DNA of 64,000 nucleotides from Candidatus Accumulibacter iunctus (GTDB taxonomy: Bacteria; Pseudomonadota; Gammaproteobacteria; Burkholderiales; Rhodocyclaceae): NCBI GenBank assembly GCA_002345025.1, contig DDUX01000163.1, positions 1-64,000 of the forward strand, read 5' to 3'. How positions within the stretch are numbered: the stretch's first letter is position 1; the number at the start of each line of letters is the position of its first letter. Positions 1 through 8,851 of this stretch are shown here, piece after piece. Under the pieces are notes generated by a model, which saw only the letters and a program-made list of their open reading frames with translations, was not told the origin of the DNA and did not search any database. A program made the position numbers and the translations under genes.

Positions 1-36
1 AAGGGCGCAGGCTGCCGGCCATCCTGCCGCTGCGGC

Positions 37-2778
37 TCAGTGTGCCTCGTCCCAGTTGGCGCCGACACCGACGTCGACGACCAGCGGCACGCGCAGGGCG
101 GCGACCTCGCACATCAGCCGCGGCAGCTCGCCGCGCACGCGTGGCAGTTCGTCCGCCGGCACTTCGAGGACGAGTTCGTCATGCACCTGCAGCAGCAGGC
201 GGGTGCGCAGGTCTTCGGTGTCGAGCCAGCCCTGGACGGCGATCATCGCCGACTTGATCAGGTCGGCGGCGGTACCCTGCATCGGCGCGTTGATCGCCGC
301 GCGTTCGGCGCCCTGGCGGCGGCCGACGTTGCTCGAGCGGATCTCGGGCAGCCACAGGCGGCGACCGAAGACGGTTTCGACGTAGCCCTGGCTTTTCGCC
401 GCTGCGCGCGTCTCTTCCATGTAGGCGGCGACGCCCGGGTAGCGGGCGAAGTAGCGGTCGATGTACGACTGCGCCGCGCCGCGTTCGAGGTCGAGCTGGC
501 GCGCCAGGCCGAAGGCGCTCATGCCGTAGATCAGGCCGAAGTTGATCACCTTGGCGACGCGCCGCTGGTCGGCGCCGACTTCATCGGGCGCGACGCCGAA
601 GATCTCGCTCGCGGTCGCCCGGTGCACGTCCTCGCCGGCGGCGAAGGCGGCGAGCAGTCGCGCATCCTGCGACAGGTGCGCCATGATGCGCAGCTCGACC
701 TGCGAGTAGTCGGCGGAGACCAGCAGGCTGCCGGGCGGGGCGACGAAAGCGGTACGGATGCGGCGGCCTTCGGCGGTACGCACCGGGATGTTCTGCAGGT
801 TGGGGTCGTTCGACGCGAGGCGGCCGGTGACCGCCACCGCCTGCGCGTAGCTGGTGTGCACGCGGCCGGTGGTGGCGTTGATCATCTTCGGCAGCTTGTC
901 GGTGTAGGTGCCCTTGAGCTTGGCGAGCTGCCGCGTTTCGAGCAGGATTTTCGGCAGCGGGTAGTCGAGGGCCAGCTCGGAGAGCACTTCCTCGTCGGTC
1001 GACGGCGTCCCCGTCGGGGTCTTCTTCTTCACCGGCAGGCCGAGCCGGTCGAACAGGATCTCGGCGAGCTGCTTCGGCGAATTGAGGTTGAACGGTTGCC
1101 CGGCGGCGGCATGCGCGCGTTCCTCGAGTTCGAGCAGGCGCTTGCCGATCTCGTGGCTCTGCTGCGTCAGCAGCTCGGCATCGATCAGGATGCCGGTACG
1201 CTCCATGCGGAAGAGGACGTCGCGCACCGGTATCTCGATCTCTTCGTAGATCCGCCGCAGGCCGGCGTCGCTGTCGATCTGCGGGTAGAGCTGCTGCTGC
1301 AGGCGCAGGCAGAGGTCGGCGTCCTCGGCGGCGTAGGTTGCCGCCTGGTCGATCGCCACCTGCTCGAAGCCGATCTGTTTCGCGCCCTTGCCGCAGAGCG
1401 CTTCGTAGGGAATCGTCTGCAGCCCGAGGTGGCGGCTGGCGAGCTGGCCGAGGTCGTGCCCGCGGACGCCGTCGCGACCCGATTCGAGGACGTAGGACTC
1501 GAGCAGCGTGTCGTGCCGCACGCCGGCGAGGCGGATGCCGTGATTGGCGAGGACGTGCTGGTCGTACTTGAGGTTCTGGCCGATCTTTGCCCGCGCGGGG
1601 TCTTCGAGCCACGGCTGCAGGCGGGCCAGCACGGCGTCCTGCGGCAGTTGCGACGGCGCGCCGGGGTAGCGGTGGGCGAGCGGCAGGTACGCCGCCTCGC
1701 CCGGCGCGACCGCCAGCGACAGGCCGACGAGGCGGGCGGCGAAGGGGTCGAGGCTGGTGGTCTCGGTGTCGAGCGCGGTCAGCGCACAGTTGCCGATCTT
1801 CTGCAGCCAGCGGTCGAAGGCCGGCCAGTCGAGGATCGTCTCGTAGGCCGAACGGTGCGCGCCGTCGACCGCCGCCGGCGTGGCGGTGGGCGGCGTCTCT
1901 GCCGGCGCTGCCGCGGCGTCAGCCGCGCCCTGCACCTCGCGCAGCCACGAGCGCATCTCGTAGTGGCGGAACAGCTCGAGCAGCCGCTCGCGGTCGATGG
2001 CGCGCGGCTGCAGCTCGGCGAGCGTCAGCGGCAGCTCGAGGTCGCAGCGCACGGTGACCAGACGGCGCGCCAGCGGCAGGAAATCGAGCGCGCGCCGCAG
2101 GTTGTCGCCGACGGCACCGCCGATGCCGGCGGCGGCGGCGATCACTCCGTCAAGCGAGCCGTACTGCTGCAGCCAGCGGACGGCGGTCTTCGCTCCCACC
2201 TTGTCGACGCCAGGGATGTTGTCGACCGTGTCGCCGACCAGGGCCAGGTAGTCGACGATGCGCCCGGCGGGGACGCCGAAGCGGCTGACGACGCCGGCCT
2301 CGTCGAGCGTTTCGTTGCTCATCGTGTTCACCAGTCGCACCAGCGGTCCGACGAGTTGCGCCAGATCCTTGTCGCCGGTGGACACCACCACCTGGATGCC
2401 CTGCGCCGCCGCCTGCGTCGCCAGCGTGCCGATGACGTCGTCGGCCTCGACCCCGTCGACGACCAGCAGTGGCCAGCCGAGGGCGGCGATGGCGCTGTGC
2501 AGCGGCTCGATCTGGCGCACGAGGTCGTCGGGCATCGGCGGCCGGTTGGCCTTGTAGGGGGCATACCAGTCGTCGCGGAAGGTGCGCCCCTTGGCGTCGA
2601 AGACGCAGGCCTTGTAGTCGATTCCCGCCGCCTGATGGTCGCTCTCGAGCCGCCGCAACATGTTGAGCACGCCGTGGATCGCGCCGGTCGGCTCGCTCTG
2701 CGTCGTGCGCAGATCGGGCAGGGCGTGGAAGGCCCGGTAGAGATAGGAGGATCCGTCGACCAGCAGCAGGGTGGGCAT
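37..2778 (-). CDS. polA: DNA polymerase I
   Basis: Family A DNA polymerase of 913 residues that fills gaps and removes RNA primers in repair and lagging-strand maturation. An N-terminal 5'-3' exonuclease/FEN domain covers about residues 1-300. A 3'-5' exonuclease domain follows with intact acidic motifs: DTET near 338, an NxxxD motif and a YxxxD motif. The polymerase domain has motif A (DYSQVELR near 693), motif B (an RRxxKxxNFGxxYG pattern near 740) and motif C (QVHDE near 866). Proofreading therefore looks active, and length matches the family. The ATG at 2778 begins MPTLLLVDG, typical for the FEN domain. It is divergent from the DUF2782-thrB pair, a common betaproteobacterial arrangement. 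Confidence 0.98.
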   Translation of the reverse strand: MPTLLLVDGSSYLYRAFHALPDLRTTQSEPTGAIHGVLNMLRRLESDHQAAGIDYKACVFDAKGRTFRDDWYAPYKANRPPMPDDLVRQIEPLHSAIAALGWPLLVVDGVEADDVIGTLATQAAAQGIQVVVSTGDKDLAQLVGPLVRLVNTMSNETLDEAGVVSRFGVPAGRIVDYLALVGDTVDNIPGVDKVGAKTAVRWLQQYGSLDGVIAAAAGIGGAVGDNLRRALDFLPLARRLVTVRCDLELPLTLAELQPRAIDRERLLELFRHYEMRSWLREVQGAADAAAAPAETPPTATPAAVDGAHRSAYETILDWPAFDRWLQKIGNCALTALDTETTSLDPFAARLVGLSLAVAPGEAAYLPLAHRYPGAPSQLPQDAVLARLQPWLEDPARAKIGQNLKYDQHVLANHGIRLAGVRHDTLLESYVLESGRDGVRGHDLGQLASRHLGLQTIPYEALCGKGAKQIGFEQVAIDQAATYAAEDADLCLRLQQQLYPQIDSDAGLRRIYEEIEIPVRDVLFRMERTGILIDAELLTQQSHEIGKRLLELEERAHAAAGQPFNLNSPKQLAEILFDRLGLPVKKKTPTGTPSTDEEVLSELALDYPLPKILLETRQLAKLKGTYTDKLPKMINATTGRVHTSYAQAVAVTGRLASNDPNLQNIPVRTAEGRRIRTAFVAPPGSLLVSADYSQVELRIMAHLSQDARLLAAFAAGEDVHRATASEIFGVAPDEVGADQRRVAKVINFGLIYGMSAFGLARQLDLERGAAQSYIDRYFARYPGVAAYMEETRAAAKSQGYVETVFGRRLWLPEIRSSNVGRRQGAERAAINAPMQGTAADLIKSAMIAVQGWLDTEDLRTRLLLQVHDELVLEVPADELPRVRGELPRLMCEVAALRVPLVVDVGVGANWDEAH

Positions 2779-2960
2779 GGGCGGGGGCAGGGCAATGAGG
2801 GTGGAGGGTCAGCGGGCCTGGCTGTCACGGCGCGTGACATGCAGCATGTCGTGCCGTCGCCAGTGCAGCCGCCACGAATCCTCTGCATTATGGCAGAGTT
2901 CGGCGTCCGGCCGCGCCGTCTCGGACGGTGTGCCGGAGTCGCTGGCAGCGCACGATTCTG

Positions 2961-2970
2961 TACTACAATC
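2961..2970 (+). promoter_or_regulatory. possible -10 element for the DUF2782 gene
   Basis: TACAAT at 2964-2969 lies 54 bases before the ATG at 3024, in the divergent polA/DUF2782 spacer. No convincing -35 hexamer is found at 16-18 bases, so this is a weak promoter call. The rest of the 245-base spacer shows no gene. Confidence 0.3.
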
Positions 2971-3023
2971 AGGGCTGGCCGGTGCCATGCCGGCCAGCCG
3001 ATCAATCATCCGGAAGACCGCTG

Positions 3024-3365
3024 ATGCGCCGCACCCATGCCTTCCTGGCCATGCTGGCTCTCGCCACGGCGCCAGTGCTTGCCCAGACTCCGCCCGATTT
3101 GCAGCCCTTGCCGGCAGTGCCGCCACCACCACCGGAAATGGCGCCGCTCGACGCTGCAATGGAGCCGGAAGTGACGATCGTCCAGCGTGACGGCGACACG
3201 GTCGAGGAACACCGGATCGGCGGCAGGCTCTACATGATCAGGGTGACGCCGGCGCACGGGGTGCCGTACATCCTGGTCGACCACCAGGGCGACGGGAATT
3301 TCGCGCGGCAGTCGGTCGGCGGCCCACCGATCAGCGTCCCGATGTGGACCATCGGCACCTTCTGA
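3024..3365 (+). CDS. DUF2782 family exported protein
   Basis: Small protein of 113 residues with a signal peptide (about residues 1-21, ending in VLAQ) and a proline-rich linker. The C-terminal part has the DUF2782 look: a charged VEEHR-type segment, then GGRLYMIRVTP and a WTIGTF-like end. From memory of the family, DUF2782 proteins are short periplasmic proteins of unknown function encoded beside thrB and polA in betaproteobacteria. The internal ATG at 3024 was chosen because it creates the signal peptide; upstream in-frame codons do not. It lies 52 bases before thrB and is probably cotranscribed with it. Confidence 0.85.
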   Translation: MRRTHAFLAMLALATAPVLAQTPPDLQPLPAVPPPPPEMAPLDAAMEPEVTIVQRDGDTVEEHRIGGRLYMIRVTPAHGVPYILVDHQGDGNFARQSVGGPPISVPMWTIGTF

Positions 3366-3417
3366 ACGGCAGGTCGCCAGTCCTCCTGCCGCTGCCTGCC
3401 CGACATCGCCCGCGCCC

Positions 3418-4422
3418 ATGTCGGTGTTCACCGAACTCAGCGCCAGTGCGGCGGCCGTCTGGCTTGAGAACTACTCGCTGGGAACGCTGCAGCGACTCGA
3501 AGGAATCGCCGAGGGCGTGCAGAACTCGAACTTCTTCCTCGGTACCAGCGCCGGCGACTACGTACTGACCCTCTTCGAGCAGGTGCCGCACGCCCAACTG
3601 CCGTTCTACACGCAGTTGCTCGTTCATCTGGCGGCGCGCGGAGTCCCGTGCCCGGCACCGGTCGCCAATCGCAACAACGAGTACCTCGGCGAACTCGCGG
3701 GCCGGCCGGCGGTGATCGTCAGCCGCCTCGACGGTGCGTCCGCGGCATCCCCGACCCCGCAGCATTGTGCCGCGATCGGCGCTGCGCTGGCCGAACTGCA
3801 CCTGGCTGCACGATCGTGTCCGCTGCGCCAGCCGCACCCGCGCGGCACGGCCTGGTGTGTCGCGGCAGCCGCGCAGCTCGTTCCGCTTCTGGCTCCCGCT
3901 ACAGCCGGGCTGCTGGCCGACGAACTGCGGCAGCAGCTGGCCTCACGGCCCGGCAGCCTGCCGCGGGGAATCATCCACGCCGATCTCTTTCGCGACAACG
4001 TGCTGTTTGTCGGTGAGCGCGTCAGCGGCCTGCTTGACTTCTATTTTGCCGGTGTCGACGACCTGCTTTTCGACCTGGCAGTGGTGGCCAACGACTGGTG
4101 CACCGTTGCCGGTGCCGGAGTCGACGCCGATCGCTGCCGGCTGCTGCTCGCTGCCTACCATCGGCGGCGGCCACTGACTGCCGGCGAACGGGCGGCGTGG
4201 CCGATGCTGCTGCGCGCTGCCGCACTGCGCTTCTGGCTCTCGCGCCTGCAGGACCGGCTGCTGCCAAGGCCGGGTGAGGTGGTGACGCAGCGCGATCCGA
4301 CGGTCTATCAGGACATTCTGCTGGCTCACCGGGCGAGCGACGAGCGCCTGCGAAGCCTCGCGTCGGCCCCGGATGCACGGCTGGCGGATGAAGTGCTGCG
4401 TGCTGCGGGTGGCATGGCATGA
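3418..4422 (+). CDS. thrB: homoserine kinase, APH-fold type
   Basis: Phosphorylates L-homoserine in threonine biosynthesis. The 334-residue length and sequence match the ThrB type with an aminoglycoside-phosphotransferase/choline-kinase fold, not the GHMP-kinase type of enterics. The catalytic loop HADLFRDN is at residues 187-194, and a downstream LDFYF motif supplies the metal-binding Asp. The N-terminal MSVFTELS with a GVQNSNFF segment is characteristic. It follows the DUF2782 gene, and its stop overlaps the next gene's start in an ATGA, indicating translational coupling with the methyltransferase. Confidence 0.96.
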   Translation: MSVFTELSASAAAVWLENYSLGTLQRLEGIAEGVQNSNFFLGTSAGDYVLTLFEQVPHAQLPFYTQLLVHLAARGVPCPAPVANRNNEYLGELAGRPAVIVSRLDGASAASPTPQHCAAIGAALAELHLAARSCPLRQPHPRGTAWCVAAAAQLVPLLAPATAGLLADELRQQLASRPGSLPRGIIHADLFRDNVLFVGERVSGLLDFYFAGVDDLLFDLAVVANDWCTVAGAGVDADRCRLLLAAYHRRRPLTAGERAAWPMLLRAAALRFWLSRLQDRLLPRPGEVVTQRDPTVYQDILLAHRASDERLRSLASAPDARLADEVLRAAGGMA

Positions 4423-5705
4423 GTGACGGTTTCCTGCCGCAGGTCAAGGCGCAGTACGAAGCGCTGCCCTATCCACCGCGCGATCCGGAGGAGGAAAGCC
4501 AGCGACTGCTGCCCACCTGGCTCGACTCGCTGCCGATGATCAACCACTACTGCTTTGCCGGACAGCAGGATTTCCGCAACCGCTGGCGCGTGCTGGTTGC
4601 TGGCGGTGGCACCGGCGACGCGACGATCTACCTGGCGGAACAATTGCGCGCCACCGATGCCGAGATCGTGCACCTCGACCTGAGCGCCGCGAGTATCGCC
4701 ATCGCCCGCCGGCGGGCCGAGATCCGCGGGCTCGAGAACATCCGCTGGCTGCAGGTGTCGCTGCTCGATCTGCCAGGGCTTGGGCTGGGCGAGTTCGACT
4801 ACATCAATTGCTCGGGGGTCCTCCACCACCTGGCGGACCCGGATGCCGGCCTGCGCGCATTGCTCGGCGTGCTGGCGGCCGACGGCGCGATCGGCATGAT
4901 GGTCTACGCGACCTACGGCCGCACCGGGGTCTACCAGATGCAGGAACTGCTGCGGCGGATCAACGGCGGCTGCGAGGGCATCGGGCAGTGCCTCGACAAT
5001 GCCCGGCAGGTGCTGGCCACCCTGCCGGCGACGAACTGGTTTGCCCGCGGTGAGCAACTGATTTCCGATCATCGGCGCGGTGACGCCGGGATCTACGACC
5101 TGCTGCTGCATTCGCAGGATCGCTCGTACACGGTCGAGGAGCTGTACGCGTGGTTGCACGACGCGCACCGTCTGCACATCGAATTCTCCGATGTCGGCCG
5201 CGGCCGGGCACCCTACCTGCCGGAGCTGGTGCTGGCGCCGCGGCAGCCGCCGTTCCTCGACGCCGTTGCGCGCCTGCCGCCGCGCCAGCAGCAGGCGATC
5301 GCCGAACTGCTCGGCGGCACGCTGGTGACGCACTCGTTCTATCTGTGCCGCGGCGCGCGCGTCGCCCCCTACGGCGACCCGGAGTGCATTCCGTTCTTCT
5401 GCCACGAACCGGTCACCGGCCCCGAGCTCTCGGCCATCATCCACCGCAGCACCGATGTTCCCTTCGTCATGCGGCATAGCCATACCGGCATCAGCACGCC
5501 GCTGGATGTCGGCCGCTTCGGCAAGTTCATCCTCAAGTACATCGACGGCCGGCGCAGCTTTGCGCAGGTCTTTGCCCTGGTGCGCGGCGAGGAGAAGTTC
5601 CGCAGATCGCCGCCGGACGACGAAACGCTGTTCCGCGACTTTGCGCCGCTCTACCGCTTTCTCAACGCCATCGAGCGCCTGTTGCTGACGCGCTGCCGCG
5701 CCTGA
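4419..5705 (+). CDS. class I SAM-dependent methyltransferase with extra C-terminal domain
   Basis: Protein of 428 residues. An N-terminal Rossmann methyltransferase domain has the SAM-binding loop VAGGGTGDATIYL near residues 58-71, an acidic VHLDLS strand and a GVLHHLADP motif, which place it in the class I family. The C-terminal ~150 residues form a separate region resembling a winged-helix or 'HxH' substrate domain, with ISTPLDVGRFGKFIL and IDGRRSF segments. The substrate is unknown. It overlaps thrB by four bases, so it is in the same operon, but a link to threonine synthesis is not evident. Confidence 0.8.
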   Translation: MSDGFLPQVKAQYEALPYPPRDPEEESQRLLPTWLDSLPMINHYCFAGQQDFRNRWRVLVAGGGTGDATIYLAEQLRATDAEIVHLDLSAASIAIARRRAEIRGLENIRWLQVSLLDLPGLGLGEFDYINCSGVLHHLADPDAGLRALLGVLAADGAIGMMVYATYGRTGVYQMQELLRRINGGCEGIGQCLDNARQVLATLPATNWFARGEQLISDHRRGDAGIYDLLLHSQDRSYTVEELYAWLHDAHRLHIEFSDVGRGRAPYLPELVLAPRQPPFLDAVARLPPRQQQAIAELLGGTLVTHSFYLCRGARVAPYGDPECIPFFCHEPVTGPELSAIIHRSTDVPFVMRHSHTGISTPLDVGRFGKFILKYIDGRRSFAQVFALVRGEEKFRRSPPDDETLFRDFAPLYRFLNAIERLLLTRCRA

Positions 5706-5791
5706 GGGTGGCAACGACCACCGGCGTCGCTTGCCACGTTCGTTGCGGACCGCTAGCATCTGCTAACCTCTGTCACCAGCGCGAGCCCTCC

Positions 5792-6529
5792 ATGGAGCAA
5801 TTTCCGATTCCTGCACCGCAGTATGACGGCGCCAGCCGCCGGCTCGAACCGGGCAGCGTGTTCAACTGGTTTCGCCAGGGTTGGGCGATCTTCGCCGTCA
5901 ACCCGGCCGTCTGGATTGCCATGATGGTCATCGTGATCGTCATCTACGTCGGGCTGGCGATCGTCCCCGTGATCGGCTACCTGGCAGCGTATCTGCTCAC
6001 CCCATTGCTGGCGGCGGGCATGCTGCTCGGCTGTCGCAAGGCGGCCAACGAGCAAGCGCTCGAGATCGGCGACCTGTTTGCCGCTTTCAAGAGCAACGCC
6101 GGTCCGTTGCTGACGCTTGGCGTCTTCTACATGCTGGCGATGCTGCTGCTCTTCCTGCTGGTCTTCCTGTTCCTTGGTGGCGGCGTTGCCGGCGGCCTGG
6201 CGCTGGCAAACCCGCTTGGCGCAGGCATCGCCCTCGCTGGCGTTGCTGTCGCCAGCATCCTCTGGGTGCTGCTGTCGCTGCTGATCGTCATGGCCGTCTG
6301 GTTCGCGCCGGCGCTGGTCGTGTTCAACGGCATGGCTCCGGCTGCCGCGCTCAAGGCCAGCTTTCACGCCTGCGCGAGGAATCTTCCCAGCTTTCTCGTC
6401 TACGCACTGCTGACCATGGTCCTTTGTTTCTTCGCCGCATTGCCGCTCGGCCTCGGGTTTCTGGTCCTCGGACCGGTTCTCGCCGGCTCCGTGTATGCTT
6501 CGTATCGCGATACCTTCATGACTGCCTGA
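5792..6529 (+). CDS. BPSS1780 family membrane protein (copy 1)
   Basis: Integral inner-membrane protein of 245 residues with about five to six hydrophobic helices. The N-terminal region runs into a WFRQGWAIF segment followed by a long Ile/Val-rich helix. The paired helices and the SFHACARN motif near residue 190 match the BPSS1780 family as recalled. Function is unknown. The ATG at 5792 was chosen because the upstream in-frame extension reads through low-quality sequence. It is followed 13 bases later by a paralogue, so the two probably form a heteromeric or redundant pair. Confidence 0.8.
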   Translation: MEQFPIPAPQYDGASRRLEPGSVFNWFRQGWAIFAVNPAVWIAMMVIVIVIYVGLAIVPVIGYLAAYLLTPLLAAGMLLGCRKAANEQALEIGDLFAAFKSNAGPLLTLGVFYMLAMLLLFLLVFLFLGGGVAGGLALANPLGAGIALAGVAVASILWVLLSLLIVMAVWFAPALVVFNGMAPAAALKASFHACARNLPSFLVYALLTMVLCFFAALPLGLGFLVLGPVLAGSVYASYRDTFMTA

Positions 6530-6542
6530 ACGGCCAAAAACA

Positions 6543-7322
6543 ATGCAAGCACTGACTCTTCCCGCGGCGCAAGGATGGCGCTGGCTCACCGATGGCTTCC
6601 GCATCTTTCGCAAGGGTCACGTCATGCTGACGTTCCTCGTCGTCAGCTACTGGCTGCTGATGGCGCTGGTCAATATGCTGCCGGTCATCGGCTCGGTGGT
6701 CACGACCCTGTGCATCCCGGCGTTCTCGGTCAGCCTGATGAACGTCTGTCGCAACATCGAGCGATCTCTCCCGGTCACGCCGCAACTCCTGTTCTCGGGA
6801 TTTCGCAGCAACCAGCGTGCGCTGCTGGTCCTCGGTGCCGTCTACCTGGCGGCGACGGCCGCCATTCTGGTGGTCTCGGCGCTTGCCGACGGTGGCGCAC
6901 TGATGGCCATGATGCTGCTGGGCACAAAGCCGGCGGACGATGTGCTGGCGAGTGGCGACATCCTCTTCGCAGCGCAGATCGCGCTGCTGCTGCTCTGCCC
7001 GCTGGTCATGGCCTACTGGTATGCGCCGGTTCTTGCCGGCTGGCATTCCCTGCCGCCGGCCAAGGCGCTGTTTTTCAGCTTCGTCGCCTGCGCACGCAAC
7101 TGGCGCGCCTTTCTTGTCTACTCGCTGGCCCTCGTCGTCGCCGCCGTCGTCCTGCCGGCGCTGTTGCTGGGCGCCCTGGGCACGCTGCTGCAACTCGGCG
7201 CGCAGCTGGTCGCCGCGGGGATGACCGTCCTCGTCCTTCTCGTCGTCGCGCCGACGGTCTTCGCCAGCTTCTACGTCAGTTATCGCGACGTCTTCGTCAG
7301 CGCCGGCGACAGCGATGCCTGA
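6543..7322 (+). CDS. BPSS1780 family membrane protein (copy 2)
   Basis: Paralogue of the preceding gene: 259 residues, same topology and the same landmarks. These are an early WLTDGFRIF-type amphipathic segment, a SFVACARNW motif in the second half and a C-terminal FASFYVSYRDVF that mirrors VYASYRDTF in copy 1. This points to an ancient tandem duplication. Its last eight bases overlap the nadD start, so it is co-translated with the NAD synthesis gene. No enzymatic motif is visible and the function is unknown. Confidence 0.8.
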   Translation: MQALTLPAAQGWRWLTDGFRIFRKGHVMLTFLVVSYWLLMALVNMLPVIGSVVTTLCIPAFSVSLMNVCRNIERSLPVTPQLLFSGFRSNQRALLVLGAVYLAATAAILVVSALADGGALMAMMLLGTKPADDVLASGDILFAAQIALLLLCPLVMAYWYAPVLAGWHSLPPAKALFFSFVACARNWRAFLVYSLALVVAAVVLPALLLGALGTLLQLGAQLVAAGMTVLVLLVVAPTVFASFYVSYRDVFVSAGDSDA

Positions 7323-7992
7323 GGGGGTCGGCGAGGAGGGCCCGCTGGGAATTTTCGGGGGTACCTTCGATCCGGTGCACTACGGCCATCTGCGTCTCGC
7401 CGAAGAAGCTGCCAGCGCCCTCGAGCTGGCAGCAATCCGCTGGATTCCGGCAGGGCAGCCGGCGCTGCGCGATACGCCGCGGGTGACAGCCGGGCAGCGG
7501 CTGGCGATGGTTCGCCTGGCCACCGCCGACAACCCGCGCTTCGAGGTCGATGCGAGCGAGGTGACGGCCGCACGGCCGAGCTACACCGTGCCGACCCTGG
7601 AACGCCTGCGCTCGGCGGCGCATTGCGGTGGCCGCCGCTCGCTCGTCCTGCTGCTCGGTGCCGACGCCTTTGCCGCACTGCCGGGCTGGCATCGCTGGCA
7701 GTCACTGTTCGCGCTGGCGCATCTCGCCGTCGCTCATCGCCCGGGCTTTCCGCTCGACCGGGCGCAGTTGCCGCCGGAACTGGCCGCATCCTGTCGCGAT
7801 CGCTTCTGCAGCACCCCGGCTGAGCTCGCCGCGGCACCCGCCGGGCGTGTCGTCACCTTTGCGATGACGCAACTGGCGATCTCGGCGACGCGTGTTCGCC
7901 AGTTGCTGGCGAGCGGCGAGAGCGTCCGCTATTTGCTGCCCGATCAGGTTATCGCTTATATTCGGAGCCATCATCTTTACCCGGAGCACTGA
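7315..7992 (+). CDS. nadD: nicotinate-nucleotide adenylyltransferase
   Basis: Converts nicotinate mononucleotide and ATP to deamido-NAD in NAD biosynthesis. At 225 residues it has the nucleotidyltransferase motif GIFGGTFDPVHYGHLR near the N terminus, with the HxGH catalytic histidines, and the C-terminal ISATRVR motif. The start at 7315 overlaps the upstream membrane protein gene by eight bases. It heads the conserved nadD-rsfS-rlmH-maf order. Confidence 0.97.
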   Translation: MPEGVGEEGPLGIFGGTFDPVHYGHLRLAEEAASALELAAIRWIPAGQPALRDTPRVTAGQRLAMVRLATADNPRFEVDASEVTAARPSYTVPTLERLRSAAHCGGRRSLVLLLGADAFAALPGWHRWQSLFALAHLAVAHRPGFPLDRAQLPPELAASCRDRFCSTPAELAAAPAGRVVTFAMTQLAISATRVRQLLASGESVRYLLPDQVIAYIRSHHLYPEH

Positions 7993-7999
7993 GCTGCCA

Positions 8000-8383
8000 A
8001 TGAAACTTGCCGATCTCGAGAAGCTGGTCGTCGCTGCGCTCGACGACATCAAGGGCCGCGACATCGAGGTCATCGATACCAGCCGCCTGACTTCGCTCTT
8101 CGATCGCATGGTCATTGCCTGTGGCGACTCGAACCGTCAGGTCAGGTCGCTGGCGCGCAACGTGCAGGAGAAGGTGAGCGCGGCCGGTGGCAATGTCCTT
8201 TCCTGCGAAGGCGAGGAAGTGGGCGAGTGGATCCTCGTCGATCTCGGTGACATCATCGTCCACGTCATGCAACCGGCGGTCCGCAGCTATTACAACCTGG
8301 AGGAATTGTGGGGCGGCAAGGGTCCGCTGCGCGTTCGCCAGGCGAGCCGCCAGGTTGCAGAGGCCAGCCTCGGCGAGGAATGA
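8000..8383 (+). CDS. rsfS: ribosomal silencing factor
   Basis: RsfS/Iojap family protein of 127 residues that binds ribosomal protein uL14 and blocks subunit joining during starvation. Family landmarks are present: an ALDDIKGRDIEVID start, TSLFDRMVIACG, GEWILVDLGDIIVHVM and the YYNLEELWG end. The ATG at 8000 lies seven bases after the nadD stop. Its stop overlaps the rlmH start (ATGA at 8380-8383). Confidence 0.96.
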   Translation: MKLADLEKLVVAALDDIKGRDIEVIDTSRLTSLFDRMVIACGDSNRQVRSLARNVQEKVSAAGGNVLSCEGEEVGEWILVDLGDIIVHVMQPAVRSYYNLEELWGGKGPLRVRQASRQVAEASLGEE

Positions 8384-8850
8384 GGCTGGCCATCCTGGCC
8401 GTCGGGCACAAGCCCCCCGCCTGGGTGAGCGCAGGCTGCGCCGAGTATCTCAAGCGCATGCCTCGCGAGCTGCCGCTGTCGGTGATCGAAGTCCGACCCG
8501 AGGGGCGTGGTTCGAAAAGCCGCGAACAACTGCTGGCCGCCGAGCGAACACGCCTGCTGGCGGTCCTGCAGGGTTTTCGCCGGATCGTCGTTCTCGACGA
8601 GCGCGGTGCCGACCTCGGTACGCTGGGCCTGGCGCAGCGTCTCGCCGGCTGGATGCAGTCTGGGGGCGACACCGCCTTCGTCATTGGCAGTGCCGACGGC
8701 GTCGACGAGGCGCTGAAACAGCAGGCCGACGAGATCATTCGCCTCTCGAGCCTGACCTTGCCGCACGCGCTGGCGCGCCTGCTGCTCTGCGAGCAGCTCT
8801 ATCGCGCTTGCAGCGTGGTTCGTAACCACCCCTACCATCGCGAGGGCTGA
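8380..8850 (+). CDS. rlmH: 23S rRNA pseudouridine-1915 N3-methyltransferase
   Basis: SPOUT-family enzyme of 156 residues that methylates pseudouridine 1915 in helix 69 of 23S rRNA. SPOUT knot landmarks are FVIGSADGVDE, LTLPHALARLLLCEQLYRA and a C-terminal NHPYHREG, as in E. coli RlmH. Translation is coupled to rsfS by a four-base overlap, and maf starts one base after its stop. Confidence 0.97.
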   Translation: MRLAILAVGHKPPAWVSAGCAEYLKRMPRELPLSVIEVRPEGRGSKSREQLLAAERTRLLAVLQGFRRIVVLDERGADLGTLGLAQRLAGWMQSGGDTAFVIGSADGVDEALKQQADEIIRLSSLTLPHALARLLLCEQLYRACSVVRNHPYHREG

Positions 8851-8851
8851 A

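Noticed and set aside
40..3024. 994-codon open frame on the plus strand
   Set aside because: It is antisense to polA, rich in Arg/Ala/Val/Gln and without domain features; a shadow of high GC content.
4326..5759. 477-codon open frame on the minus strand
   Set aside because: Antisense to the methyltransferase gene; no similarity to known folds by eye.
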